From assembly GCF_016863175.1 (NCBI RefSeq), contig NZ_BOOJ01000072.1, forward strand, positions 1 through 64,000: a stretch of DNA of 64,000 nt. Reading direction: 5' to 3'. The DNA comes from Paraplanobispora siamensis. Lineage in GTDB: Bacteria; Actinomycetota; Actinomycetes; Streptosporangiales; Streptosporangiaceae. Below, piece by piece: positions 18,267 to 26,759 of the stretch. Every line of letters starts with the position of its first letter. Position 1 is the stretch's first letter. The translations under genes were made by a program, and so were the position numbers. Under the pieces are notes generated by a model. It did not search any database. It was given only the letters and a program-made list of their open reading frames with translations, and was not told where the DNA came from.

Positions 18267-18767
18267 TCACCAGGCCAGGTCCTCGTCGCGGACCGTCTCG
18301 GTCCGGCAGTGGGAGACCGGTCCCCGGCGGCCGTCGGCGACGCAGATCCGCAGGTCCACGCTCCTGATCTCGCCCTTGGACTCGAACAGGTAGCCCACGC
18401 GGCTCCGGCCGTGGGAGGCGCAGAACCGGCGTTCGGGCGACCGGCCGGCGCCGCCCTCGAGGTAGTGGAACGTCGCCCGGATGGAGGCGCAGTGACCCGG
18501 GTGGCGGTCGAGGTCGTAGAGGCTGCCGTAGGCCTGGAAGTGCTTCTCGCTGAAGCTGGTGATCCACAGCTTGGCCTTGGCGTGGCCGGAGTGCTTGCGG
18601 GAGGACCGGATGGTCCCCAGGTCGTAGTCGCGCGCCGCCTGCGCGGCCGCTCCCGCCCTCGCCTCGGCGGCGGGCGCGGCGGTGGACAGGGCGGCGGGCA
18701 CTCCCGCCGTGAGCACTCCCGCCGTGAGCACTCCGGCCAGCAGCAGTCCCCGGGCAACCGTACGCAT
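18267..18767 (-). CDS. secreted hypothetical protein, 166 aa
   Basis: I do not recognise a family. A Sec signal peptide is clear: MRTVARGLLLAGVLTAGVL followed by an Ala-rich stretch to about residue 38. The mature part of about 125 residues has four cysteines (in GHCAS, RRFCAS, RICVA and SHCRT), consistent with two disulfide bonds in a small beta-rich extracellular domain. GAGGGGAAG is well placed before the ATG. The signal peptide contains a doubled VLTAGV caused by a 15-base repeat. The neighbours give no hint of its job. Confidence 0.75.
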   Translation of the reverse strand: MRTVARGLLLAGVLTAGVLTAGVPAALSTAAPAAEARAGAAAQAARDYDLGTIRSSRKHSGHAKAKLWITSFSEKHFQAYGSLYDLDRHPGHCASIRATFHYLEGGAGRSPERRFCASHGRSRVGYLFESKGEIRSVDLRICVADGRRGPVSHCRTETVRDEDLAW

Positions 18768-19003
18768 CGTCTTCCCCTCTCGGCTGGTTCGTCACCAGTC
18801 ATAGGGGCGGCCACTTGGAAGCGGCTTGCGGCTCACTGATCTTCCCCGCCCGCTGCCCCGCAGCCGGATCCGGCCGGAAAAGACAGCCGCAATCCCCAAC
18901 ATTGCGGATCTTCTCAGCGTCCAACCATCGGGATAGGAACGGGGGGACGCGCCGATGCCGCAGCCGGCGGCGCGTGCCATCGACACACGAACGGGGAGAT
19001 CAG

Positions 19004-20563
19004 ATGACAAGACAGGTGATCATCGAACCGGTCGACCGGCCGAGGCTGTCGGCGGAGCAGGTCAGGCAGGTGGCCGCGGCGCATCCGGCCGTGCTGGCCC
19101 ACCTGGAGACCGCCGACGCCGACCGGCTCGTCCTGGGCGAGGCCCTGGCCCTGACGCACGATCCGGACGAGGGGGCCCCGTTCCGGGCGAGCGTCTTCGA
19201 TCCGGTCTCCAACCGGGGGGTGGAGCTGCGCGGCACTCTCGACCGGCCGGAGAAGGCCGAGGTCGTGCCCAGTGCCTACCGGCCCAACCCGGACGCGCGG
19301 GAACTGCGCGCGGCCGCGGAGATCCTCCGGGCCGACGAGCGCTTCCCCGCCGGGGACGACGTCGTGGTCTACCAGCCGATGCCGCCGCTGGCCGATCTGG
19401 AGAACACCGACGGCACCACCGTGCGCCGTCCCACGCTGGGCGTCTACGCCCCCTCGGGGGACGTCAAGCACCGCATCGTCGCCGTCGACCCGGTCGCCCG
19501 GACGGTCGACTGGTCCCCGGCCGGGGTCAGCGTGGCCATGCACCCCGACCACCCCGACGACTGCGAGTCGCGCCTGCCCGCGCCGGTGGAGAGCCTGCGC
19601 GACCGGGGCGGCCCCGACGCGGTACGGCTGCGCGTGCTCGATGGCGGCACCGAGCTGTGGAACCTGATCGTGGTACGGCCCCGGGCCTCGGCCCCGCAGA
19701 ACCCCGGCGACGGCTCGGGGGTGGAGCTGCGCGAGGTCCGCTATCGGGGCAGGCTGGTCTTCCGCCAGGCCCACGTGCCGATCCTCAACGTCCAGTACGA
19801 GGAGGACGGCGTCACCTTCCGCGACTGGCAGAACGAGGAGACCCGCTTCACGGCCAACGGCGCCGACCCGGTCGGCTGGGGCTGGCGGATCTGCGACCGC
19901 TCACCCAAGACCATCCTGGAGCGGCCCGACAACGACGCCGGCAACTTCCAGGGCGTGGCCTTCCACGACGACGACGGGGAGGTGCGGATCGTCAGCGAGA
20001 TCGCAGCCGGCTGGTACCGCTACGTCTCGGAGTGGCGCCTGGCCGACGACGGCACGATCCGGCCGCGCTTCGGCTTCGCCGGGGTGCGCAACCCGCGCAC
20101 CTGCATGCGTCACCGCCACCACGTCTACTGGCGCTTCGACTTCGACATCGAGGGCTCCGACAACGACGTGATCGAGCAGCTCGACGAGACCGGTCCCGGG
20201 ACCACGACGGCGACCCAGATCGTGCGGGAGGTGGCCCGCAGGCGCCGCCGCCCGGCGCGGTTCTGGCAGGTCACCGACAAGGCCAGCGGGCGCGGCTACC
20301 GGATCGTCCCCGGCGAGCACGACAACACCGCCGATCCCTACGGCATCGCCGACCTGTGGTTCCTGCGCCGGCGCGGGACCGAGCTGTACGACGGCAACCC
20401 CGACGAGGACAACCGCGCGATGCTCGACCGGTTCGTCAACGGCGAGAGCGTCAGCGGCACCAACGTCGTCGTCTGGTACGCCGGCCACTTCCGCCACGAC
20501 CAGAACGCCCCCCACCCGCACCAGGGCCACATCGTCGGCCCCGACCTCGTCCCGGTCACCTGA
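19004..20563 (+). CDS. copper amine oxidase-like protein lacking the topaquinone consensus
   Basis: A 519-residue protein whose C-terminal half resembles the catalytic domain of copper amine oxidases. YRYVSEWRLADDGTIRPRF aligns with the cofactor strand, HRHHVYWRFDFDI (His370 and His372) with the HxH copper pair and its following RxD, and VVWYAGHFRHD with the third copper His. In active enzymes the cofactor tyrosine sits in N-Y-D/E-Y; here the segment is W337-Y338-R339-Y340, so Tyr338 is kept but both flanking positions that support its oxidation are changed. The loop to the HxH pair is also shorter than usual. No signal peptide is seen. GGGGAG precedes ATG 19004. It may be a non-oxidase descendant or bind metal differently; the alignment is from memory of the family. 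Confidence 0.6.
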   Translation: MTRQVIIEPVDRPRLSAEQVRQVAAAHPAVLAHLETADADRLVLGEALALTHDPDEGAPFRASVFDPVSNRGVELRGTLDRPEKAEVVPSAYRPNPDARELRAAAEILRADERFPAGDDVVVYQPMPPLADLENTDGTTVRRPTLGVYAPSGDVKHRIVAVDPVARTVDWSPAGVSVAMHPDHPDDCESRLPAPVESLRDRGGPDAVRLRVLDGGTELWNLIVVRPRASAPQNPGDGSGVELREVRYRGRLVFRQAHVPILNVQYEEDGVTFRDWQNEETRFTANGADPVGWGWRICDRSPKTILERPDNDAGNFQGVAFHDDDGEVRIVSEIAAGWYRYVSEWRLADDGTIRPRFGFAGVRNPRTCMRHRHHVYWRFDFDIEGSDNDVIEQLDETGPGTTTATQIVREVARRRRRPARFWQVTDKASGRGYRIVPGEHDNTADPYGIADLWFLRRRGTELYDGNPDEDNRAMLDRFVNGESVSGTNVVVWYAGHFRHDQNAPHPHQGHIVGPDLVPVT

Positions 20564-20588
20564 CCGGCCACGTGACCGGATGACGGCC

Positions 20589-20620
20589 GCGCCGCCGGGA
20601 GGGGTCCCTCCCGGCGGCGC
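20589..20620 (+). terminator. strong 15-bp hairpin
   Basis: GCGCCGCCGGGAGGG and its exact complement are separated by two bases (effective loop 4 or more). It starts 25 bases after the stop of the amine-oxidase-like gene. Confidence 0.75.
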
Positions 20621-20712
20621 ACGCCGCAGGAGGCAGGGCGTGCGAGGCGTCGCGACGGAAGACGTCGCGGCGAGGAAAGGGGGTCCGGTCGTCGCCGGAG
20701 GCGGGCACGGCG

Positions 20713-20770
20713 ATGACAGGGGAAGTGGGCGAGCGCTACACTCGTTTACTTGAGATCCAATCAAGCAAAC
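20713..20770 (+). promoter_or_regulatory. promoter of helD with palindromic operator over the start site
   Basis: A -35 ATGACA (20713-20718) and -10 TACACT (20737-20742), spaced by 18 bases, predict a start near 20749. A palindrome with arms GTTTACTTGA (20744-20753) and TCAAGCAAAC (20761-20770), one mismatch and a 7-base spacer, overlaps the predicted start and early leader. The AT content is far above the surroundings. This is the layout of a repressor operator or an induced element. Confidence 0.6.
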
Positions 20771-20803
20771 AGATTTCCCACTATGGAGGATTCTACCAAA
20801 GCC

Positions 20804-23467
20804 ATGGCACTCCGTCAACCCGGAACCGCTCCCCGCCCCGGCGGCGCGGCGACCGCGCTCACTGATGCCCTGCGCACCGAACAGGACCGTCTGACCGCGC
20901 TCTACGAGCGTCTGGACGTCGCCCGCGAACAGGCGCACGCCGCGCTCACCTCCGCTTTCGCCGCGGGCCAGGCCGGCGGCACCCGCCAGGCCCGGGTCGA
21001 GCGCGAGGTCTCCGCCGGGGAGCACTCCCGCCGCCTGGCCCGGCTGACCGGCGTCGAGCGCGGCCTGTGCTTCGGCAGGATCGACGAGACCGACGGCGAG
21101 ACCCGCTACATCGGCCGGATCGGGCTGCGGGACGCCGAAGGCGAGATCATGCTCACCGACTGGCGCGCTCCGGCCGCCCGCCCCTTCTACACCGCCACCC
21201 CCGGCGATCCCGGGCCGCTGGTGCGCCGCCGCCACCTGCACACCCGCGACCGGACCGTGGTCGGCATCGACGACGAGGTGTTCGACCTGGACCGGCTGGG
21301 TGACAGCGCCCGGCGCACCCTCGTCGGCGAGGCCGCGCTGCTGGCGACGTTGCGGCGGGGCCGTACCGGCCGGATGGAGCAGGTGGTGGCCACCATCCAG
21401 ACCGAGCAGGACCGGGTGATCCGCTCCGGCCTGGCGGGGGCGCTGGTCGTGCACGGCGGCCCCGGCACCGGCAAGACCGTCGCCGCGCTGCACCGGGCCG
21501 CCTACCTGCTCTACACCCACCGCGACGTGCTGGAACGGCGCGGCGTGCTCATCGTCGGGCCCAACACGCTGTTCTCCCGCTACATCGGCCAGGTGCTGCC
21601 CTCGCTGGGCGAGACCGACGTGGTGGTGGCCACCCTCGGCGAGCTGCACCCGGGGGTGCGCGCCACCGCCGCCGACTCCCCCGCCGCCGCGGTCGTCAAG
21701 GGCGACGCTCGCATGGTCGAGGTCGTGGCCGCCGCGGTACGCGACCGCCAGCGCCTGCCCGACGGCGACCTGGAGATGACGATCCCGGTGCGGACCTCGC
21801 TGCGCGACGGGGTGGAGGTCGTGGTGGAGGAGATGACGATCAGCGCCCCGCACGCCGCCTGCGCCGCCGCCCGCGACCGGGCCAGGAACTCGGGCCTGCC
21901 GCACAACACGGCGCGGCGGCTGTTCGTGCTGGACGTGCTCACCGCGCTGGCCGTCGACGAGGCCGCCCGGCTGGAGGCGCAGGGCACGCTCAGCGCCGAG
22001 GAGGCGGCCGAACTGGACGCGCTCATCGCCGAGGCCGAGAGCGGGGCCGCCCGGCTGGACGCGCTCGCCGACGCCGGGCAGGCGGCCGAGCCGGACCCGT
22101 TCGACGTGGAGGAGCTCGCCGGGCTGGATCCGTTCACCGCCGAGGAGAACGCCTGGATGGACGGGCGCGACGCCGACGCCGGGCCGGACGCCGACGCCGG
22201 GGCCGAGGCGCTCATCGCCGACGAGGCGGACCTGCGCTACGCCCGCCAGGTGCTGTGGACGCACCCGGCGGTGCGCGAGGCGGTGGAGGGGCTGTGGCCG
22301 TACCTCACCCCGGAGCGGCTGATCGGCGAGTTCCTGGCCGATCCGGACGCGATCGCCTCGGCCGCGCCGCACCTGTCGCCCGCCGAGCGCGAGGCCCTGC
22401 TGCGGCCGCACGGCGCGCCGTGGACGCCCGGCGACGTCCCGCTGCTGGACGAGGCCGCCGAACTGCTCGGCGTCGACGAGGCCGAGCAGCGGGCCGCCCG
22501 CGAGGCCGAGGCGGAGCGGCGCAGGCAGGAGGAGGCCTACGCCCAGGGCGTGCTGGAGCTCACCGGCCTGGTCGACAGCGGGCTGGTGGAGACCAGGCTG
22601 CTGGAGGCCGACATGCTGGCCGAGCGCAATGAGGACTCCGGCCCGGACAGGACCACCGCCCAGCGGGCCGCGGCCGACCGCACCTGGGCCTACGGGCACG
22701 TCATCGTCGACGAGGCGCAGGAGCTGTCGGCGATGGCGTGGCGGACGGTGATGCGGCGGGTCCCGGCCCGCTCGCTGACGGTCGTCGGCGACCTGTCGCA
22801 GACGGGTTCGGCGGCCGGGGCCCGCTCGTGGGGCGAGATGCTCGACCCCTACCTGGAGGGCCGCTGGCGCGAGGAGCGGCTGACGGTCAACTACCGCACC
22901 ACGGCCCGGATCATGGCGGTCGCCGCCGACGTGCTGGCCGCGGTCGACCCCGGCGCCCGGGCGCCCGAGCCGGTCCGCGAGGACGGAGAGACGCCGCGCG
23001 CGGTGCGGCTGGACGCCGCGGGCGGGCTCGCGGGCCTGGTCGCCCTAGTGGAGGCGGAGCTGGCGGCGGTCAGGGCTGGCCTGGCCGAGCCGGAAACCGA
23101 GGACGCGACCGGGGACGCGACCGGCCACGGTCCCGCCGACTCCCTCGCCGGCTCCGACGTCACGGCCGGAGCGGACGCGGGGCGGCTGGCGGTGATCGTC
23201 CCCGACGCCCGCCACGCCGAGGTGGCCTCGCTGTTCCCGCACGACGCCCAGGACGTGCTCGACCGCCCGGTCGCCGTGCTGACGCCCGCCACCGCCAAGG
23301 GCCTGGAGTTCGACGCGGTCGTGGTGGTCGAGCCCGCCGAGATCCTCGCCCGGGGGTCCATGGGCGGACGTGATCTCTACGTCGCGGTCACCCGCGCCAC
23401 CCGGCGGCTGACCGTGGCGCACCAGGGCCCGCTGCCGGAGATGCTCTCCCGCCTGGAACACCGCTAG
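20804..23467 (+). CDS. helD: HelD-type RNA polymerase recycling ATPase (UvrD/Rep-like)
   Basis: HelD proteins bind RNA polymerase, insert arms into its channels and release it from nucleic acid; some actinobacterial HelR members also displace rifamycin. Visible here are the N-terminal charged coiled coil (LRTEQDRLTALYERLDVARE), RIGLRDAEGEIMLTDWRAP, Walker A HGGPGTGKTVAALHRAAYLL, VIVDEAQELSAMAWR as Walker B, VVGDLSQTGS, LTVNYRTT and the C-terminal VLTPATAKGLEFDAVVVV. At 887 aa it is longer than the usual 700-780; the middle holds an acidic, Ala/Glu/Asp-rich insertion (about residues 390-560). ATG 20804 is preceded by GGAGG at a long 13-base spacing; ATG 20783 is the alternative. A promoter with an overlapping palindrome lies just upstream, so expression is probably induced. 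Confidence 0.88.
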   Translation: MALRQPGTAPRPGGAATALTDALRTEQDRLTALYERLDVAREQAHAALTSAFAAGQAGGTRQARVEREVSAGEHSRRLARLTGVERGLCFGRIDETDGETRYIGRIGLRDAEGEIMLTDWRAPAARPFYTATPGDPGPLVRRRHLHTRDRTVVGIDDEVFDLDRLGDSARRTLVGEAALLATLRRGRTGRMEQVVATIQTEQDRVIRSGLAGALVVHGGPGTGKTVAALHRAAYLLYTHRDVLERRGVLIVGPNTLFSRYIGQVLPSLGETDVVVATLGELHPGVRATAADSPAAAVVKGDARMVEVVAAAVRDRQRLPDGDLEMTIPVRTSLRDGVEVVVEEMTISAPHAACAAARDRARNSGLPHNTARRLFVLDVLTALAVDEAARLEAQGTLSAEEAAELDALIAEAESGAARLDALADAGQAAEPDPFDVEELAGLDPFTAEENAWMDGRDADAGPDADAGAEALIADEADLRYARQVLWTHPAVREAVEGLWPYLTPERLIGEFLADPDAIASAAPHLSPAEREALLRPHGAPWTPGDVPLLDEAAELLGVDEAEQRAAREAEAERRRQEEAYAQGVLELTGLVDSGLVETRLLEADMLAERNEDSGPDRTTAQRAAADRTWAYGHVIVDEAQELSAMAWRTVMRRVPARSLTVVGDLSQTGSAAGARSWGEMLDPYLEGRWREERLTVNYRTTARIMAVAADVLAAVDPGARAPEPVREDGETPRAVRLDAAGGLAGLVALVEAELAAVRAGLAEPETEDATGDATGHGPADSLAGSDVTAGADAGRLAVIVPDARHAEVASLFPHDAQDVLDRPVAVLTPATAKGLEFDAVVVVEPAEILARGSMGGRDLYVAVTRATRRLTVAHQGPLPEMLSRLEHR

Positions 23468-23474
23468 GGCCCGG

Positions 23475-23495
23475 CCGGGCGGCGGACCCGCCCGG
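23475..23495 (+). terminator. hairpin after helD
   Basis: CCGGGCG and CGCCCGG arms with a 7-base loop begin 8 bases after the helD stop. No T-tract follows. Confidence 0.45.
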
Positions 23496-23532
23496 ACCTG
23501 GCCGAACAGATTCGAAGATCGTTCGGTCTTGT

Positions 23533-23556
23533 TGTAAGCGCTTACATGTGTAAGCG
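23533..23556. promoter_or_regulatory. LacI-type operator
   Basis: TGTAAGCGCTTACA (23533-23546) is a perfect 14-bp palindrome with the central CG pair typical of LacI-family operators. A further half-site TGTAAGCG (23549-23556) follows directly. Both lie just before the LacI gene that heads the glycan operon, which implies autoregulation and control of the whole operon by its first gene product. Confidence 0.8.
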
Positions 23557-23564
23557 TGCCGAGC

Positions 23565-24569
23565 ATGGAATCGCCGTCGTCCCACGGGGAAGCGGGCAGC
23601 GCCGGAGGCCGTCGCGCAAACGTGACGATCTACGAGGTCGCCGAACGGGCCAGTGTGTCGATCGCGACCGTCTCACGGGTGCTGCGGGGCAACGTCCCCG
23701 TCTCCCCCGGCACGGCCGCGCGGGTACGCGCGGCCGTCGCCGAGCTCCGGTACCGGCCCAGTCATCTGGGCCGGGGGCTGGCCGAGCGCCAGCACGCCGC
23801 CAACGGCATCGTCTTCCCCGACCTGTCCGGCCCCTACTACGCCGAGGTCGTCCTGGGCTATGAGTCGGTGGCCGCCGAGCTCGGCCGCTCGGTGCTGATC
23901 CTGTCCAGCCACGGCCGCCCCACCGCCAGGGACATGGTCATGGAACTGGCCGCGCGGGTGGACGGGCTGGTGTTCTGCACCCGGACCGTGGACGACGAGA
24001 CGGTCCGCGAGGTCGCCGCGACCGGCACGCCGGTCGTGCTGATCGCCCGCCCACCGGTCGCCGACGTCGACACGATCACCACGGAGAACCGGGACTCGGC
24101 GGCGCTGCTGGCCGAGCACCTGCTCGGCCACGGATACCGGCGCGTCGTCTTCCTCGGGGACGCCGACCGCTCCTCGGACTTCGCCGAGCGCTTCGAGGGC
24201 GTCCGGCAGATCATTCCCGCCATCGTCCCGGTCGCCTGCGGCTTCGACGAGAACAGCGGTTTCCGGGCCGCGGAAGCCGTACGACGGCAGCGACCGGACG
24301 CGGTGATCTGCTGCAACGACGAGGTCGCGCTCGGCCTGACCAGCGCCACGGCAGGGAGCGTGCCCGTCACCGGATGGGACGACGTGATGGCCGCCCGGTA
24401 CGCCGGCCTGACCACTGTCCGCCAGCCCATGCGGGAGCTGGGAGCCCGCGCGGCGCGGCTGCTCGACGAGCGCATCACCGGTGCCAGGGGTGAGCCGCAC
24501 CACGACGTCCTTCCCACCCGGCTCATCGTCCGTTCGAGCTGCGGGCCTCACCCCAAGGAGGAGACATGA
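23565..24569 (+). CDS. LacI-family transcriptional repressor
   Basis: The N-terminal LacI helix-turn-helix and hinge are canonical: VTIYEVAERASVSIATVSRV, then YRPSHLGRGLAERQ. A periplasmic-binding-protein-like sugar domain follows (FPDLSGPYYAEVVLGYE through VPVTGWDDVMAARYAGLTTV). It is the first gene of a seven-gene operon with an ABC sugar importer and two glycosidases, and carries its own operator immediately upstream, so it most likely represses the operon until a sugar ligand binds. The start is uncertain: ATG 23565 is used here, but GTG 23556 overlaps the operator half-site, and GTG 23622 (VTIYEVAERAS), with GGAGG upstream, is an equally attractive start. Its stop overlaps the next ATG by four bases. 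Confidence 0.9.
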   Translation: MESPSSHGEAGSAGGRRANVTIYEVAERASVSIATVSRVLRGNVPVSPGTAARVRAAVAELRYRPSHLGRGLAERQHAANGIVFPDLSGPYYAEVVLGYESVAAELGRSVLILSSHGRPTARDMVMELAARVDGLVFCTRTVDDETVREVAATGTPVVLIARPPVADVDTITTENRDSAALLAEHLLGHGYRRVVFLGDADRSSDFAERFEGVRQIIPAIVPVACGFDENSGFRAAEAVRRQRPDAVICCNDEVALGLTSATAGSVPVTGWDDVMAARYAGLTTVRQPMRELGARAARLLDERITGARGEPHHDVLPTRLIVRSSCGPHPKEET

Positions 24570-25816
24570 AACGCCTGACCACCGTCGCGGTGGCGCTCGC
24601 CGCGCTGACCGCGCTGAGCGGATGCGGCCGCGAGGCCGGCGGCCCCGCCCCGGACCGGCCCGCCGAGACCGGCGCGGGTCCCGCGCGGGGAACGGTCAGC
24701 GTGTGGGCGATGGGAACCGAGGGCGAGAAGCTGTCGGTCCTGGCCGAGGGCTTCGAGGCGGCCAATCCCGGAGTGGAGGTCGAGGTCACCGCGATCCCCT
24801 GGGACGGAGCCCATGACAAGATCGCATCAGCGATCGCGGGCCGCGCCACCCCGGACATGAGCATGATCGGCACAACCTGGATGGGCGAGTTCGCCAGGAC
24901 GGGGGCGCTCGACCCGACCCCGCCCGGTTTCGACGAGGACGCCTACTTCCCCGGGGCCTGGGCCACCACCGTCGTGGACGGCACCTCCTACGGCGTGCCG
25001 TGGTACGTCGAGACCCGGCTCATCTACTACCGAACCGACCTGGCCGAGAAGGCCGGGGTGAAACCGCCCGCCGACTGGGCCGGGCTCAAGTCCTTCGCCA
25101 AGGGGATGCGCGACAGGGGCGGCGCCAGGTACGGCATCGCCCTGCCGCCCGGCGGGACCGGCTCCTGGCAGACGTTCCTGCCGTTCGCCTGGCAGCAGGG
25201 CGCCTCGCTCACCGGCGCCGACGGCGGCTTCACCCTCGACACCCCGCAGACGGCCAAGGCCCTGGAGTACTACCTGTCGTACTTCGAGGAGGGCCTGTCC
25301 CCCGCCGCTCTGCAACCCGGCGAGCTGGAGCAGGGCTTCATCGACGGCGAGATCGCCTCGTTCGTCTCCGGCCCGTGGCACATCGGCGTGCTGAAGGAGC
25401 AGGCCGAGGACGTCCTGGACGGCAGGCTCGGCGTGACCGGGATGCCGGAGGAGGAAACCGGCGCCTCGTTCATCGGCGGCGCCGACCTGGCGGTCTTCAA
25501 GGACGCCGGCAACCGCGACGGCGCCTGGAAGTTCGCCGAGTACCTGTCCCGGCCGGAGGTCCAGGCCACCTGGTACCGCACCGTGAACGACCTGCCCGCG
25601 GTCAAGGACGGCTGGAGCGGCATCACCGACCCGATGCTGAAGGTCTTCGGCGAGCAGCTCGGCGAGACCCGGACGCCGCCCGCCGTATCGACCTGGGAGC
25701 AGGTGGCCTCGGTCATCGACGACGAACTGGAGAAGGCCGCCAAGGGCCGTACGACGGGCGAGGCGGCGCTCAAGTCGATGCAGCGGAAGGCGACGGCCAT
25801 CGGGACCGGGACCTGA
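24566..25816 (+). CDS. ABC transporter sugar-binding lipoprotein
   Basis: Extracellular, membrane-anchored solute receptor of a carbohydrate (CUT1) importer. A lipoprotein signal ends in the lipobox LSGC at about residue 20. The mature protein has the family marks VSVWAMGTEGEKLSVLAEGF at the start, YGVPWYVETRLIYYRTDL in the hinge region and FVSGPWHIGVL, and ends near the usual 416 aa. GGAGGAG lies 4 bases before the ATG, inside the end of the lacI gene, with an ATGA overlap. No ATPase gene is in the operon; CUT1 importers of actinobacteria commonly share one MsiK-type ATPase encoded elsewhere. The ligand is not predictable by eye; the two glycosidases downstream suggest an oligosaccharide. 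Confidence 0.92.
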   Translation: MKRLTTVAVALAALTALSGCGREAGGPAPDRPAETGAGPARGTVSVWAMGTEGEKLSVLAEGFEAANPGVEVEVTAIPWDGAHDKIASAIAGRATPDMSMIGTTWMGEFARTGALDPTPPGFDEDAYFPGAWATTVVDGTSYGVPWYVETRLIYYRTDLAEKAGVKPPADWAGLKSFAKGMRDRGGARYGIALPPGGTGSWQTFLPFAWQQGASLTGADGGFTLDTPQTAKALEYYLSYFEEGLSPAALQPGELEQGFIDGEIASFVSGPWHIGVLKEQAEDVLDGRLGVTGMPEEETGASFIGGADLAVFKDAGNRDGAWKFAEYLSRPEVQATWYRTVNDLPAVKDGWSGITDPMLKVFGEQLGETRTPPAVSTWEQVASVIDDELEKAAKGRTTGEAALKSMQRKATAIGTGT

Positions 25817-25817
25817 C

Positions 25818-26759
25818 ATGGCCGTACGCACCGTACGCGACCGCGCGCCGGCCCTGGCCGCACCGCGCAGGACCGGCCTCAGCGACCGGACGCGGCGGGG
25901 CCTGGCCGCCTGGGGCTTCGCCCTGCCGTTCCTGGCGCTTTTCCTGACCTTCACGGCGGGGCCGGTGCTGGCCTCCCTCCTGATGAGCTTCACCGATCTG
26001 CGCAGCTCCGACCTGCGCGATCCGCTCGCCGTGGACTTCGTCGGGCTGGACAACTACGCCCGGCTGCTGCAGGACGAGGTGTTCCTGCAGGCCGCGGCCA
26101 ACACCCTCTACTTCGTCTCGGCGGGCGTGCCACTGACGATCTTGTGCGCGCTGGGCGTGGCCGTGCTGCTCGACAAGGGCGTGACACGGCTGCGCGCCTT
26201 CTTCCGCCTCGGCTTCTACCTGCCGGTGGTGACCAGCATCGTCGCGGTCGCCGTGGTGTGGCGTTTCCTGCTTCAGCCGGAGACCGGACCGGTCAACCAG
26301 TTGCTGCGGCTGGCCGGGATCGACGGCCCGCACTGGCTCACCGACCCGGTGTGGGCCATGCCCGCCCTGATCGTGATGGCGGCCTGGCGCAACATGGGCT
26401 ACCTGATGGTCGTCTTCCTGGCCGGGCTCCAGGCGATCCCGCGCGAACTGTACGAGGCCGCCCAGGTCGACGGCGCGGGAGCGTGGGCGCGTTTCCGCCG
26501 GATCACCCTGCCGATGCTGCGGCCCACGCTGCTGTTCGGCGCTGTGATCACCGGAATCGGCTATCTCCAGTTCTTCGAGGAGCCGCTGGTGATGACCCGG
26601 GGCGGGCCGCTCAACACGACGATGTCGGTCTCCTACGCCATCTACGACCAGTTCGGCTTCGGCAACTACGACTACGCCTCGGCCATGAGCTACGCGCTGT
26701 TCGTCGCGATCATCGTGCTGACCTTCGTGCAGTTCCGGCTGCTGAGGCCCCGGACATGA
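25818..26759 (+). CDS. sugar ABC transporter permease (MalF/UgpA-like)
   Basis: A 313-residue inner-membrane permease with six predicted segments and the cytoplasmic EAA loop YEAAQVDGAGAWARFRRITL that docks the ATPase. The N terminus begins with a short basic tail and the first helix LAAWGFALPFLALFLTF. It starts one base after the stop of the binding-protein gene and its own stop overlaps the next permease start (ATGA). This arrangement identifies it as the MalF-type half of the importer. Confidence 0.93.
   Translation: MAVRTVRDRAPALAAPRRTGLSDRTRRGLAAWGFALPFLALFLTFTAGPVLASLLMSFTDLRSSDLRDPLAVDFVGLDNYARLLQDEVFLQAAANTLYFVSAGVPLTILCALGVAVLLDKGVTRLRAFFRLGFYLPVVTSIVAVAVVWRFLLQPETGPVNQLLRLAGIDGPHWLTDPVWAMPALIVMAAWRNMGYLMVVFLAGLQAIPRELYEAAQVDGAGAWARFRRITLPMLRPTLLFGAVITGIGYLQFFEEPLVMTRGGPLNTTMSVSYAIYDQFGFGNYDYASAMSYALFVAIIVLTFVQFRLLRPRT

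Noticed and set aside
19901-22699. 932-codon minus-strand frame over helD
   Set aside because: Antisense shadow of the high-GC helD gene and its upstream region; no recognisable domain, and it would cross a promoter and terminator.
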